A stretch of 64,000 nt of DNA from Actinomycetes bacterium (GCA_021798955.1 JAJZBK010000004.1:1-64000), one strand, 5' to 3'; shown: positions 18,240 to 27,096, counted from the first letter of the stretch. Translations and numbers: made by a program. The notes: generated by a model not told the origin, from the sequence alone.

Positions 18240-18375
18240 CGGCGCTACAGCCCGTCGAAGAAGGAACAGGCGGTGCGGCTGATGCGCCAGCTACGGACCG
18301 AGGTTGGGATTGAGCATGGGACGGTGCAGAGCGTCGCGAAGCAGCGGGGGCTCGGGGTGGAGTCGGTGCGGGCAT
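18240..18375 (+). pseudogene. IS3-family transposase OrfA remnant
   Basis: The frame encodes RRYSPSKKEQAVRLMRQLRT, then EVGIEHGTVQSVAKQRGLGV and ESVR: the N-terminal helix-turn-helix of IS3/IS911-type OrfA, where the usual form is RRYSPEFKxxAVR...VAxxLGVGxxxVRxWV. The match breaks off immediately after ESVRA, and there is no OrfB. It is a truncated relic with no visible inverted repeats. Confidence 0.7.
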
Positions 18376-18532
18376 CTCCCGTGCCGATGGACCGGCATCG
18401 CCTTCTCATCGGTCACTGCTGACATGGACGACCTCCTCGCTGAGGTGTCCGGACCGCGCGGGAACAGTGGAACGAACGCTCAGCCCCCAAAGTCGAGCAC
18501 GGGCGCCCGATCAGGTCGGGCTCGCGTCGGGG

Positions 18533-19630
18533 TCAGGGGACCCGGTACTGCAGGACGTCGACCGGCGCCAGTTCGCCGATGTCGCCGAAGGTGGGTGGCG
18601 TCAGCACGCCGCTCGCCACCAGACGGCCCTGGGCGGCGAGCAGTACCAGGTGGGCCCAGGTCTCGGCCACGGCCAGCATTTTGTTGAAGAGGTCGAGCTC
18701 GTCCATCGTCCGCTCGCGCCGAGTCCAGCGCAACCGCATCGCCACCTCGAAGGGGGTGGACGCCCCGGCAACCACCGCCCGCTCCACCTCGTCGAGGCGC
18801 CGGCCGTGGTGGTCGACCAGCTCGTCGACGCGGGCGTGGACGCTGGTGGCCACCGGCCCGTGAGCGGGAAGCAACATGGCGTCGGGAAGCTGGCGGACCT
18901 TGGCGAGGGACCCGAGGAAGGCGCCCAGGGGATCGGGCGAGAGCGCCGGCTCGAACCCGATCGAAGGTGTGATGGTCGGCAGCACGTGATCGCCGGCGAA
19001 CAGCAGGCCGGCTGCCGGGTCGTGGAAGACGACGTGCCCCCGGGTGTGCCCGGGCGTCTCGACGACGGCGAGCCGTCGCCCCGAGGCCAGGTCGAGCGGC
19101 CCTTCGACTAGCCACTCGTCGGGATAGCTCCAGCCGAGCGGGCCCTGCGCAGAGCCCGCTTGGCCCATGACGGCCAGCAGGTCGTCGGCCACGGTCGCTG
19201 CCCCACAGGAGCGCAGTAGCTGCAGCTGCGGCACCAGCGGAGCCCAACCCGGCGAGGCCAGGACGTCGAGCGAGGCCCGCTCGCCGTCACCGAGACGCAC
19301 CGTGGTTCCCAGCTCGGCACGGAGCGCTACAGCTTCGGAGTAGTGGTCGCGGTGCGCGTGGGTGACGAGGAACTGACCGATGTCGCCCAGCGAGCACCCG
19401 ATGGCAGCCAGGCCGGCGGCGAGAGCCGGGCGGGTCTCGGGGACGTCCCAACCGGCATCCACCAGGGCCAGGCCGTCGCCGTCCTCGATGGCGTAGACGT
19501 TGACCGCCCGCAGCCCGTCGTTTGGCAGCGGCAACGGGATGCGGTGGACGCCGGGCGCCACCTCGAAGGTACCCGGGGTGGTCCAATCCTCGGTACCCGC
19601 AGAGGTCCCAGGTGCTCGGTTTGCATCCAT
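18533..19630 (-). CDS. Metallo-beta-lactamase fold hydrolase
   Basis: 365 residues. The zinc motif is THAHRDH, with further ligands in TPGHTRGHVVFHD and FAGDHVLP, then LLPAHGPVA. A C-terminal helical region (about 270-345) resembles the winged-helix tail of LACTB2/RNase-Z-like MBL proteins. Hydrolysis of a thioester or phosphodiester is possible; the substrate is not determinable. A 26-bp repeat array (four copies) begins 20 bp upstream of its ATG, between it and marR. Confidence 0.82.
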   Translation of the reverse strand: MDANRAPGTSAGTEDWTTPGTFEVAPGVHRIPLPLPNDGLRAVNVYAIEDGDGLALVDAGWDVPETRPALAAGLAAIGCSLGDIGQFLVTHAHRDHYSEAVALRAELGTTVRLGDGERASLDVLASPGWAPLVPQLQLLRSCGAATVADDLLAVMGQAGSAQGPLGWSYPDEWLVEGPLDLASGRRLAVVETPGHTRGHVVFHDPAAGLLFAGDHVLPTITPSIGFEPALSPDPLGAFLGSLAKVRQLPDAMLLPAHGPVATSVHARVDELVDHHGRRLDEVERAVVAGASTPFEVAMRLRWTRRERTMDELDLFNKMLAVAETWAHLVLLAAQGRLVASGVLTPPTFGDIGELAPVDVLQYRVP

Positions 19631-19649
19631 CGTCCGTGTCTACCAACCC

Positions 19650-19753
19650 GGCTGGCCGCAGCACCAATGCGGAGCGGCTGGCCGCAGCACCAATGCGGAG
19701 CGGCTGGCCGCAGCACCAATGCGGAGCGGCTGGCCGCAGCACCAATGCGGAGC
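19650..19753. repeat. 26-bp tandem repeat, four copies
   Basis: Unit GGCTGGCCGCAGCACCAATG plus CGGAGC, four essentially identical copies in the divergent region between the MBL-fold gene and marR. Confidence 0.95.
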
Positions 19754-19892
19754 GAGCGGCGCGGCCTACGAGGGGCAGTGCCGAGCAAGACCGCTTTACC
19801 AGCGAGACCCGACCGGCGCGACCTGGCCAGTGCTCGGACCGCAAGCGGTCACCACCGGTCGGCGAGGCCGAACGGGACCGAACGTGGCGCGC

Positions 19893-19921
19893 TATTCTGT
19901 TCATCTGATGAATAGTTCATC
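19893..19921 (+). promoter_or_regulatory. marR promoter and overlapping operator
   Basis: TATTCT (19893-19898) is 9 nt before the marR ATG. TTCATC-T-GATGAA-TAG-TTCATC (19900-19921) forms two overlapping inverted repeats that include the start codon. A MarR dimer bound here would block its own operon; this is inferred from position and symmetry. Confidence 0.6.
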
Positions 19922-20417
19922 TACAGTCCCACGTCCGTCACGTTCCGCCCGTCAGGACACGACAGGCACCTCCGGCGGTCGTCGCACGTCGCTCGTGTGC
20001 CGCCTGCTCGAACTGGCTCCGGCCGTTCGACGGGCCTTCGAGGTAAGGCTCGACGCCGAACAGCGGGCGTTGTGGCGCTCGTTGACCGTCCACCAGCTCG
20101 AGGCCCTGGTCGCCCTCGAGGCCGGCCCGACCTCGATGCACTCCCTGTGTGACCGCCTGGAGATCAGCGAGAGCGCCGGCACCGCCCTGGTCGACCGCCT
20201 CGCCGCACGCAACCTGGTCGAACGGCAGGACGATCCCGACGACCGACGGGTGGTGCGTATCGCCGCCAGCGACACGGCCCAGGCGATGGTCGCCCAATAC
20301 CAACAGCTCAAGCGGGACCGGCTGGCCACCCTGCTCGCCGACCTTTCGACCGACGACTTGGCAACCCTGGTGCGCATCTACGAGTCGGTGCTCACCGGGG
20401 CAGGAGGAGCCCGATGA
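19908..20417 (+). CDS. MarR family transcriptional regulator
   Basis: 169 residues. A winged helix-turn-helix of the MarR type: LTVHQLEALVALEAGPTSMH, then LCDRLEISESAGTALVDRL and the wing RQDDPDDRRVVRIAAS. Such proteins repress drug-efflux genes until a ligand binds. The last codon and stop overlap the start of the downstream MFS exporter (ATGA), so the pair forms one operon. The leaderless start and the inverted repeats across it suggest autorepression. Confidence 0.88.
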   Translation: MNSSSTVPRPSRSARQDTTGTSGGRRTSLVCRLLELAPAVRRAFEVRLDAEQRALWRSLTVHQLEALVALEAGPTSMHSLCDRLEISESAGTALVDRLAARNLVERQDDPDDRRVVRIAASDTAQAMVAQYQQLKRDRLATLLADLSTDDLATLVRIYESVLTGAGGAR

Positions 20418-22285
20418 ACCGAACCCGGCCGGTCCCCGGCACGCCCGACGCCGACCGCTACAAGTGGTCGGCGCTCTTCAACACCACCCTCGGCGTGCTG
20501 CTCGTCTCCATCAACGAGTCGATCCTGATCATCGCCCTGCCCGACATCTTCCGCGGCATCAAGCTCAACCCGCTGGTGCCTGCCAACTCGTTCTACCTGC
20601 TGTGGATCCTGCTCGGCTTCATGCTGGTCACCGCGGTGCTCGTCGTGACCCTCGGTCGGCTCGGCGACCTGTACGGCCGGGTCCGCATGTACAACCTCGG
20701 GTTCGCCGTCTTCACGGTGTTCTCCGTCCTGCTGTCGGTGAACTGGATGCACGGGACGGCGGCGGGCGCGTTCATCGTCGGCATGCGCATCGGCCAGGGG
20801 ATCGGCGGGTCGTTCCTCTTCGCCAACTCGTCGGCCATCCTCACCGACGCCTTCCCTGAGAACCAGCGGGGCATGGCCCTCGGCATCAACAACGTCGCCG
20901 GCATCGCCGGCATGTTCATCGGCCTGGTCGTAGGCGGGCTCTTGGCCCCGATCGACTGGCGCCTGGTCTTCATCGTGTCCGCACCCTTCGGTCTGCTCGG
21001 CACCGTCTGGGCCTACGCCAAGCTCCACGACAGCGGCGTGCGGACCCGGGCTCGGATCGACTGGTGGGGAAACGTCCTCTTCGCCGTCGGGCTCACCCTG
21101 GTCCTCGTGGGCATCACCTACGGCATCCAGCCGTATGGCACCTCGGCCATGGGCTGGACCAGCCCTCGAGTCCTCGGCACGCTCATCGGCGGGCTCGTCC
21201 TGCTGACGGTGTTCGGGGTGGTGGAGAGCAAGGTCGCCTCGCCCATGTTCCGCCTGCAGCTGTTTCGCATCCGGGCGTTCCTGGCCGGCAACATCGCCTC
21301 GCTGCTGGCCGCCATCGGCCGTGGCGGTCTCATGTTCCTCTTCGTGATGTGGCTCCAGGGGATCTGGCTCCCGCTCCACGGGGTCAGCTTCACCGACACG
21401 CCGCTGTGGGCCGGCATCTACATGCTGCCGATGACCGGGGGCTTCCTCGTTGCCGGGCCCATCTCGGGCGTGCTGTCGGACCGCTATGGCGCCCGACCCT
21501 TCGCCACCTCGGGCATGGTCATCGCCTCGCTCACCTTCGTCGGCTTCCTGTTCCTGCCGATCGACTTCTCCTATACGCCCTTCGCCATCCTGATGGCGAT
21601 CAACGGCCTCGCCATGGGGCTGTTCGCCTCGCCCAACCGGGCAGCGATCATGAACAGCCTGCCGCCGGACCAGCGCGGCGCCGGGGCTGGTATGTCGGGC
21701 GTCTTCCAGAACGCGGCCATGGTCCTCTCCATGGGGATCTTCTTCACGCTCATGATCTCCGGCATCGCTTCGGCGCTACCGCGGACCCTCTACCGTGGCC
21801 TGGTCGCCCAGCACGTGCCGGTCGCGGCAGCCACCGCGGTCTCGCACCTGCCCCCGATCACGAGCCTGTTCGCCTCGCTGCTCGGCTACGACCCCATGAG
21901 CAAGCTGCTCGGTCCGGCAGTGCTGTCGCACCTGCCCGCCCACTCGGCCCACGTCTTGACTGGACGCCAGTTCTTCCCGACGCTGCTCGCCACCCCGTTC
22001 TCCGACGGGCTCACCATCGCCTTCACCTTCGGAGCGGTTGCCTGCGCCCTAGCCGCCCTGGCCTCGGTCCTTCGCGGCCAGAAGTACGTGCACGCCGTGG
22101 CGGCGCCGTCCGGAGCGGACGCTCGTCCGGGGACCGTCGAGGCCGACCGCACCACCAGCAACGAAGACACCCGAGCCGACGAGCCGGTGCTGGCTGCCCA
22201 GGGTGTCGGCGCCTTCGCCGGACATTCCTCGGCTCTCCCACCGGACGAGCCGGAGCAGCTCCCCGAGGCTTCCGCCACGACCTGA
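20414..22285 (+). CDS. MFS drug exporter, DHA2 (14-TM) family
   Basis: 623 residues with about 14 transmembrane segments and the antiporter motifs of DHA2 proteins: GRLGDLYGRVRMY (motif A loop) and RIGQGIGGSFLFANSSAIL (motif C-like). It probably exports a hydrophobic compound in exchange for protons at the cytoplasmic membrane. An extra hydrophilic loop of about 70 residues between the last two membrane segments and a charged C-terminal tail of about 60 residues are longer than usual. It is co-translated with marR. Confidence 0.9.
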   Translation: MNRTRPVPGTPDADRYKWSALFNTTLGVLLVSINESILIIALPDIFRGIKLNPLVPANSFYLLWILLGFMLVTAVLVVTLGRLGDLYGRVRMYNLGFAVFTVFSVLLSVNWMHGTAAGAFIVGMRIGQGIGGSFLFANSSAILTDAFPENQRGMALGINNVAGIAGMFIGLVVGGLLAPIDWRLVFIVSAPFGLLGTVWAYAKLHDSGVRTRARIDWWGNVLFAVGLTLVLVGITYGIQPYGTSAMGWTSPRVLGTLIGGLVLLTVFGVVESKVASPMFRLQLFRIRAFLAGNIASLLAAIGRGGLMFLFVMWLQGIWLPLHGVSFTDTPLWAGIYMLPMTGGFLVAGPISGVLSDRYGARPFATSGMVIASLTFVGFLFLPIDFSYTPFAILMAINGLAMGLFASPNRAAIMNSLPPDQRGAGAGMSGVFQNAAMVLSMGIFFTLMISGIASALPRTLYRGLVAQHVPVAAATAVSHLPPITSLFASLLGYDPMSKLLGPAVLSHLPAHSAHVLTGRQFFPTLLATPFSDGLTIAFTFGAVACALAALASVLRGQKYVHAVAAPSGADARPGTVEADRTTSNEDTRADEPVLAAQGVGAFAGHSSALPPDEPEQLPEASATT

Positions 22286-22364
22286 GGCCGGGCATCAACC
22301 CGGCGCGCGACCAGCCCGGCGACCAGCCCGGCGCGGAGCGGCTCGCACGACCGGGCAGTGGCGT

Positions 22365-23120
22365 CTACCCGGTGATCGCCTCGGGTAAGGCGTACGCGCC
22401 GGATGGCCACTGGGCGACCAGCGCGTACCGGTCACCACGGATGAGGCTCTGGCGCCACTCGATCGGCGTCTCACCGGCAACGGCGAGCCGTTCGATCGAA
22501 AAGGCTGCCGTCTGCGCCGGCAGCCGAAGCAGCCGGCGCTCAGCTGGCCCCGGGACGACCGGTCGGATGCGCTCCCAGCCACCGGTGATACGGACGGAAC
22601 AGGACGCGGCAAGGAGGTCGTAGAGACCACCGGAGGAGAGGTCCACACCGAGCAGTGCTCCCGCCTGGTCGTCTCGGAGCCACGAGCGGTCCCTGGCGAT
22701 CGGCTCGGGGCCGGCGAAGCGCAGGCGCTCGACGAAGACGACCTGGTCGCCCGGAGAGACAGCGAGGTGCGCCGCCACCGCTGCTGGAACCGGACGGTGC
22801 TCGGCAGCCATCACCTCGCTGCGCTCTTCGATGCCCCCGGCGCGCACCGTCGAGGCCAGGCTGTAGAGCGAGTGCAGAGGCTGTTCGAGCAACGGCTGAG
22901 CCACCGAGCTCCCGCGGCCGCGTTGTCGGACAACCAGTCCCTGCTGGGTGAGATGACGGACGGACTCCCGGACCGTCTGCCGGCTCACCGCGTACTGACG
23001 CGTCAGTTCTTCGTCTGTCGGAAAGTGCTCCTCGAACTCGCCGTCCACCAGCCGACGACGCAGGTCGTCGGCGATCTGCGCCCACAAGGGCAGCGGGCTC
23101 GACCGGTCGGGCGCGCCCAC
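22365..23120 (-). CDS. GntR family regulator with UTRA domain (HutC type)
   Basis: 251 residues. The winged helix covers about 10-75 (FPTDEELTRQYAVSRQTVRE, SVRHLTQQGLVVRQRGRGS); a UTRA ligand-binding domain covers about 95-245 (PIEWRQSLIRGDRYAL at its end). It is the last gene of an operon with a TauE/SafE permease and a DUF1634 protein, five bases after the latter. Inverted repeats overlapping the operon promoter (24486-24512) have GntR-operator character, so it probably represses its own operon in response to the substrate of the permease. Confidence 0.85.
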   Translation of the reverse strand: MGAPDRSSPLPLWAQIADDLRRRLVDGEFEEHFPTDEELTRQYAVSRQTVRESVRHLTQQGLVVRQRGRGSSVAQPLLEQPLHSLYSLASTVRAGGIEERSEVMAAEHRPVPAAVAAHLAVSPGDQVVFVERLRFAGPEPIARDRSWLRDDQAGALLGVDLSSGGLYDLLAASCSVRITGGWERIRPVVPGPAERRLLRLPAQTAAFSIERLAVAGETPIEWRQSLIRGDRYALVAQWPSGAYALPEAITG

Positions 23121-23124
23121 GACC

Positions 23125-23643
23125 TCAGACCCCGGCGAGGAAGAACGACCCGATCAGGACGACCAGCACGTAGAGCGTGACGATGGTCATGGGTGGGTCC
23201 TTCTCATAGATGAAGGAGAGCACGCCGACGGCCACCCGCAGGATCGGGGTGAGGATCAGGATCAGGATGCCGAGCACGACGATCCCACGCCCGTCGCCCC
23301 GGGCGATCGAGTGGCCCAGGGCCGAGAACGTGTGGGGGAACGGCGTCGTCCGCGACGTGAGCTGGTGGTACGAGAAGTGACCCCGGATCGGCACGTAGGC
23401 GGCGTGGTGGGCGAACATCAGTCCCAGCCCGGTGGCCACGACGGCCACGCTGACCACCACGCCGATCCGCAGCACCAAGCTGATCGCCAGCTCGACCTTA
23501 CGGATCTTCTCGTCCATCGCGGCCGCTTCTTCAGGAGTGAGGGCGCGATGGTGACCCGAGACAGCCTCGCCCTCGAAGGATGGCTTGGGTTCCTCGGCGG
23601 CAGGCGGCGTATCGCTTCCAGGACGTTCCGTCGGGTCGGTCAT
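23125..23643 (-). CDS. DUF1634 membrane protein
   Basis: 172 residues. A charged N-terminus of about 45 residues precedes three membrane segments (VLRIGVVVSVAVVATGLGLM; GIVVLGILILILTPILRVAV; IVTLYVLVVLIGSFFLAGV). The family is regularly encoded next to TauE/SafE permeases, as here: its start overlaps the permease stop. It is probably an accessory subunit of the transporter; its biochemical role is not known. Confidence 0.82.
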   Translation of the reverse strand: MTDPTERPGSDTPPAAEEPKPSFEGEAVSGHHRALTPEEAAAMDEKIRKVELAISLVLRIGVVVSVAVVATGLGLMFAHHAAYVPIRGHFSYHQLTSRTTPFPHTFSALGHSIARGDGRGIVVLGILILILTPILRVAVGVLSFIYEKDPPMTIVTLYVLVVLIGSFFLAGV

Positions 23644-24479
23644 GGGAAGATCCCCTTCTGGAGCATCTCCAAGGAGATGACGACGAGGACGATGACGAAG
23701 ACCAACCGCACCGTCTTGCTGGCCACCCGGCCGAGGACACGGGCACCGACCGTGGCCCCGAGCAGCACGCCGGCAGCAACGGGAGCGGCGATGATCGGGT
23801 CGATCTGGCCTCGGATGAAGTAGACGCCGGCGCTCGCTGCAGCCGTGACCCCGATCATGAAGTTGCTGGTGGCCGAGGAGACCTTCATCGGGAGGTGCAT
23901 CGCGCTGTCCATCGCCGGGACCTTCAGGGCGCCCGATCCGATACCGAGCAGGGCGCTGACCAGGCCGGCAACGTACATCAAGGCCAGCCCCGGCTTGGTG
24001 CCGACGACTTTGTACGGGATCTCCCGCTGCTCGGCGGCGTCGAAGTAGGAGCCGTGCAGGTTGAAGTAGTTGGCGATCCGGTCGTGCGACACGGTGAGCG
24101 GTGCGTCGGCGTGACGGCGGCGGAAGGTGGCGAAGGACGAGTAAGCGAGCACGAGCCCGAAGAAGACGAACAGGAACCGGGCGGGCAACAGGGTAGTGAG
24201 GTAGGCGCCGCTCACCGCCCCGGTGGTCGTAGCGATCTCGAGGAACATGCCGGCCCGGAGGTTGGTCATGCGCTCTCGGACATACGCGGCAGCCGCTCCG
24301 CTCGACGTGGCGATCACCGAGACGATGCTCGCCCCGATGGCCAACCGAATGTCCACGTGGTACAGGAGCGTGAGGGTCGGGACGATGACCACACCGCCAC
24401 CGAGACCGATCAGCGAGCCGAGGACGCCGGCGGCAACGGAGATGAGGGCCAGAGAGACCACGAAGTCGAGCGGCGTCAC
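23640..24479 (-). CDS. TauE/SafE family sulfite/organosulfur anion permease
   Basis: 279 residues from the GTG at 24479. About eight membrane segments in two halves, with the family hallmark glycines in GVLGSLIGLGGGVVIVPTLT and in the second-half counterpart VSALLGIGSGALKVPAMD. TauE/SafE proteins move sulfite, sulfoacetate or similar anions across the inner membrane. A consensus TATAAT lies 6 nt before the GTG, so the mRNA is probably leaderless and the 19 extra N-terminal codons of the open frame are not used. It is the first gene of the permease-DUF1634-GntR operon. Confidence 0.88.
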   Translation of the reverse strand: MTPLDFVVSLALISVAAGVLGSLIGLGGGVVIVPTLTLLYHVDIRLAIGASIVSVIATSSGAAAAYVRERMTNLRAGMFLEIATTTGAVSGAYLTTLLPARFLFVFFGLVLAYSSFATFRRRHADAPLTVSHDRIANYFNLHGSYFDAAEQREIPYKVVGTKPGLALMYVAGLVSALLGIGSGALKVPAMDSAMHLPMKVSSATSNFMIGVTAAASAGVYFIRGQIDPIIAAPVAAGVLLGATVGARVLGRVASKTVRLVFVIVLVVISLEMLQKGIFP

Positions 24480-24485
24480 GGTTCT

Positions 24486-24512
24486 ATTATACGTACAATC
24501 GCACATTCGTGC
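24486..24512 (-). promoter_or_regulatory. Promoter and putative GntR operator of the TauE operon
   Basis: TATAAT (24486-24491) is 6 nt upstream of the GTG. Overlapping it is the near-palindrome ATTGTACGTATAAT, which resembles GntR/AraR-type operators, followed upstream by a second inverted repeat GCACGAATGTGC (24501-24512). The operon's own GntR protein is the obvious candidate ligand. Confidence 0.65.
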
Positions 24513-24554
24513 AATCGAGTGGGGGGCGCCGTCCACGGCAGGCGATCGATCAGT

Positions 24555-26072
24555 TCAGTCCGGCGGGACGTCCCCGTCCTGCGTCCGCCTTCGTCTCGCC
24601 GCTCGATCGCCCATCGCAGCACGGTCGCAGACGAGGGACACGTCCCTCTCCGCCAAGGGCCGCTGGTGGCACACCTTGGCCTTGCGCCCGCTCCCGCACG
24701 GGCACGGGTCGTTGCGCCGCGCACCGGCAAGGACGCCCATGACCTCGTCGGCATGCCGGCCCTGGCGAAGCAGGTCCACGAGGAGCCGCATGAGCCCGTC
24801 GACGTAGGTGAAGTGAGACCGGTAGCCGGCGCAGAGGTAGTTGAGGCCGGGCTCCCCGTCTGGCGTCGCGACGAAGCGGTTCTTCGGGCACTCGCCCTGG
24901 CAGACGAAACGGACCGGGCACTCGCGGCAGGAGCGGGGAAGCGCGTCGCGCTTGGCCTCGCCGAAGGCGACCTGGCGGGGCGACTCCACCAGGTCGACGA
25001 GGTGTTCGGTCGCGACATTGCCCAGCAAGTGGTCCGGGTCGACGAAGTGGTCGCACGAGTACACGTCGCCGTTGTGGCCCACGGCCACGGCCCGGCCGCA
25101 CGTCTCCGCGAAGATGCACAGCGAGGCCGGCAGGCCCGCCCAGGCCGCCAGGGCTGCCTCGAACTGGGTGACGAAGACGGTCCCCACATCTCGGCGGACC
25201 CACTCGTCGAACACGGCCGAGAGGAACCTCCCCCACGCCTCGGGGTCGACCGACCGGTCGGTGACGCCGAGGCTGGCCGCCCCGGCCCCGGGGCCGGCCC
25301 CGGCCGCTTCACCATCGACTGATGCGGCGCCCGCCCGGTCGTCGTCGGGGTCGAGGCGCTCGACGATCGGGATGAACTGCACGAAGCGGGCGCCGAGCTC
25401 GTCGCGGAAGTAGCGGTAGACCTCGAGGGGGCGGTGTTGGTTGGCGGCGTGCACCGTGCAGAGGATGTTGTGCTCGACCCCGTGGCGCTTGAGCAGGCGG
25501 AGCCCGCGCAGCACGTGGTCCGAGGTCGGGCCGCCACGCTTGTCGTGCCGGTAGCGGTCGTGGAGCTCCGGTGGCCCGTCGATGCTGACCCCCACGAGGA
25601 AGTCGTGCTGGGCGAGCAGCTCGCACCAGGCGTCTGTCAGCAGGGTGGCGTTCGTCTGCATGGTGTGGTGCACCACCTGGCCCGGGCGACGGTACCGCTG
25701 GACCAGCTCGACCACCCGCCGGAAGAAGTCCACCCCCATGAGGGTCGGCTCCCCGCCCTGCCACGCCACGGTCACCTCGGGGGCACCCTCGTGGGCCTCG
25801 AAGAGCTGACGTAGGTAGAGCTCGAGGAGCCCGTCGGCCATCCGGAACCGGTCCCCCGGGTACAGCGCCTCCTTGGCCAGGAAGAAGCAGTACTCGCAGT
25901 CGAGGTTGCAGATCGGCCCGGTGGGCTTGGCGAGCACGTGAAAGGGTCCCCGTGCCGTGGCCACCGCCTGCGGCCCCGTGCCGTTGGAACCGGGCGCCTG
26001 CCCCCCGGTGCCCGTCCTCCCACGGGGACCAACGGTCGCCGGAGTCCGCTCCGGTGCCGACCGATCGCTCAT
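24555..26072 (-). CDS. Radical SAM/SPASM protein, anaerobic sulfatase-maturase type, with SEC-C tail
   Basis: 505 residues. The radical SAM cluster is CNLDCEYC (Cys55, 59, 62). Family-specific blocks are VTVAWQGGEPTLMG, MQTNATLLTDAW, VGVSIDGPPELHD and FVQFIPIVERL. A SPASM domain binding two auxiliary clusters includes CRECPVRFVCQGECPKNR. The C-terminus carries a SEC-C zinc motif (PCPCGSGRKAKVCH). anSMEs oxidise a Ser or Cys of type I sulfatases to formylglycine. No sulfatase is in this window, so the target is distant or different. The first 40 residues are low-complexity. Confidence 0.88.
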   Translation of the reverse strand: MSDRSAPERTPATVGPRGRTGTGGQAPGSNGTGPQAVATARGPFHVLAKPTGPICNLDCEYCFFLAKEALYPGDRFRMADGLLELYLRQLFEAHEGAPEVTVAWQGGEPTLMGVDFFRRVVELVQRYRRPGQVVHHTMQTNATLLTDAWCELLAQHDFLVGVSIDGPPELHDRYRHDKRGGPTSDHVLRGLRLLKRHGVEHNILCTVHAANQHRPLEVYRYFRDELGARFVQFIPIVERLDPDDDRAGAASVDGEAAGAGPGAGAASLGVTDRSVDPEAWGRFLSAVFDEWVRRDVGTVFVTQFEAALAAWAGLPASLCIFAETCGRAVAVGHNGDVYSCDHFVDPDHLLGNVATEHLVDLVESPRQVAFGEAKRDALPRSCRECPVRFVCQGECPKNRFVATPDGEPGLNYLCAGYRSHFTYVDGLMRLLVDLLRQGRHADEVMGVLAGARRNDPCPCGSGRKAKVCHQRPLAERDVSLVCDRAAMGDRAARRRRTQDGDVPPD

Positions 26073-26201
26073 CCGACCGGCACCGGGGGCCCGTTCGTCT
26101 GAGCCAGGAGAGCGGGCGGGCGGCCGAGGCTGGCAACGAGCACGGGCGTCGCCAGGTCGACGCAGCCCGACGGGCTGCGCAGCATCTCGGGGATGCAGGG
26201 C

Positions 26202-27089
26202 TCAGCCATCCTCGGCCAGCGCGGCGAGGACGACCTCGATGCCGGGCATGGGCCGTGGGGTCGGATTGCGACGCTCGACGATGTCCTCCATCCGCTGGCG
26301 CACCGGACCGAGCCACTGCTCGTCGTCGTGGGGCAGGACGTAGAAGATGCCGTCGCGTACCGCGTCGAGGACCTTGTCGGCGACGGCGGCCGGGTCCATC
26401 CCCGCCTCGAGCACCCGGCGGATGCCAGTACGGACCTTGGCGACGAAGGGGTCGTCGGCCGACACGGGAAGTGGTCCCTCCGGCCGGTTGCGGTCGGAGT
26501 CGGCGATGCGGGTGTTCACCCAGCCGGGGCACAGCACGGAGACGCCGACGCCGGGGGCGGCGTCGAGCAGGCTCAGGTAGAGGTGCTCGGAGAGCGCCAC
26601 GACGCCGAACTTCGAGACGTTGTAAGGGGCGCCGACGCCTCCGGTGAGCAGTCCGGCGATCGAGGCCGTGTTGACCACGTGACCCTCGCCCTGGGCGACG
26701 AGCCGGGGGACGAACGAGCGCACCCCGTGGATGACGCCCCACAGGTTGACCCCGAGCGTCCACGTCCAGTCCTCGAGCGTCGTGTCCCACGACGGTCCGA
26801 CGCCCCCCGATACACCGGCGTTGTTGCAGACGACGTGCACGGCGCCGAAGTGGGCTTCGGTCGCCTCGGCTAGCGCGTCGACCTCCTCGGCCCGGCTCAC
26901 GTCGGTGGGCACGTCGAGCACGTCGGCGCCGGTCGACCGGAGGCGTTCGGCGGCGCCGGCCAGCGCGTCACGCTCGATGTCGGCGAGCACCACGCCCATC
27001 CCCTCGGCGACGAAGCGTGCCGCCAGGGCGTACCCGATGCCGCTCGCCGCCCCGGTGACAACCGCGACCTTCCCCCGTAGCTCGTGCAT
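26202..27089 (-). CDS. Short-chain dehydrogenase/reductase
   Basis: 295 residues. The Rossmann nucleotide site TGAASGIG (about 12-19), the NNAG motif in VCNNAGVSGG and the catalytic YNVSK (Tyr-x-x-x-Lys) are present, with NTAS supplying the serine. A C-terminal extension of about 50 residues exceeds the classic SDR length. It is probably an NAD(P)-dependent oxidoreductase of unknown substrate. The start at 27089 is supported by TAGGCT 7 nt upstream, against a frame open to 27245. Confidence 0.88.
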   Translation of the reverse strand: MHELRGKVAVVTGAASGIGYALAARFVAEGMGVVLADIERDALAGAAERLRSTGADVLDVPTDVSRAEEVDALAEATEAHFGAVHVVCNNAGVSGGVGPSWDTTLEDWTWTLGVNLWGVIHGVRSFVPRLVAQGEGHVVNTASIAGLLTGGVGAPYNVSKFGVVALSEHLYLSLLDAAPGVGVSVLCPGWVNTRIADSDRNRPEGPLPVSADDPFVAKVRTGIRRVLEAGMDPAAVADKVLDAVRDGIFYVLPHDDEQWLGPVRQRMEDIVERRNPTPRPMPGIEVVLAALAEDG

Positions 27090-27096
27090 GTCGGCG

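Noticed and set aside
16631-18375. A complete integrative element with attachment sites at tRNA-Thr
   Set aside because: No integrase gene and no duplicate of the tRNA 3' end were found; only remnants are claimed.
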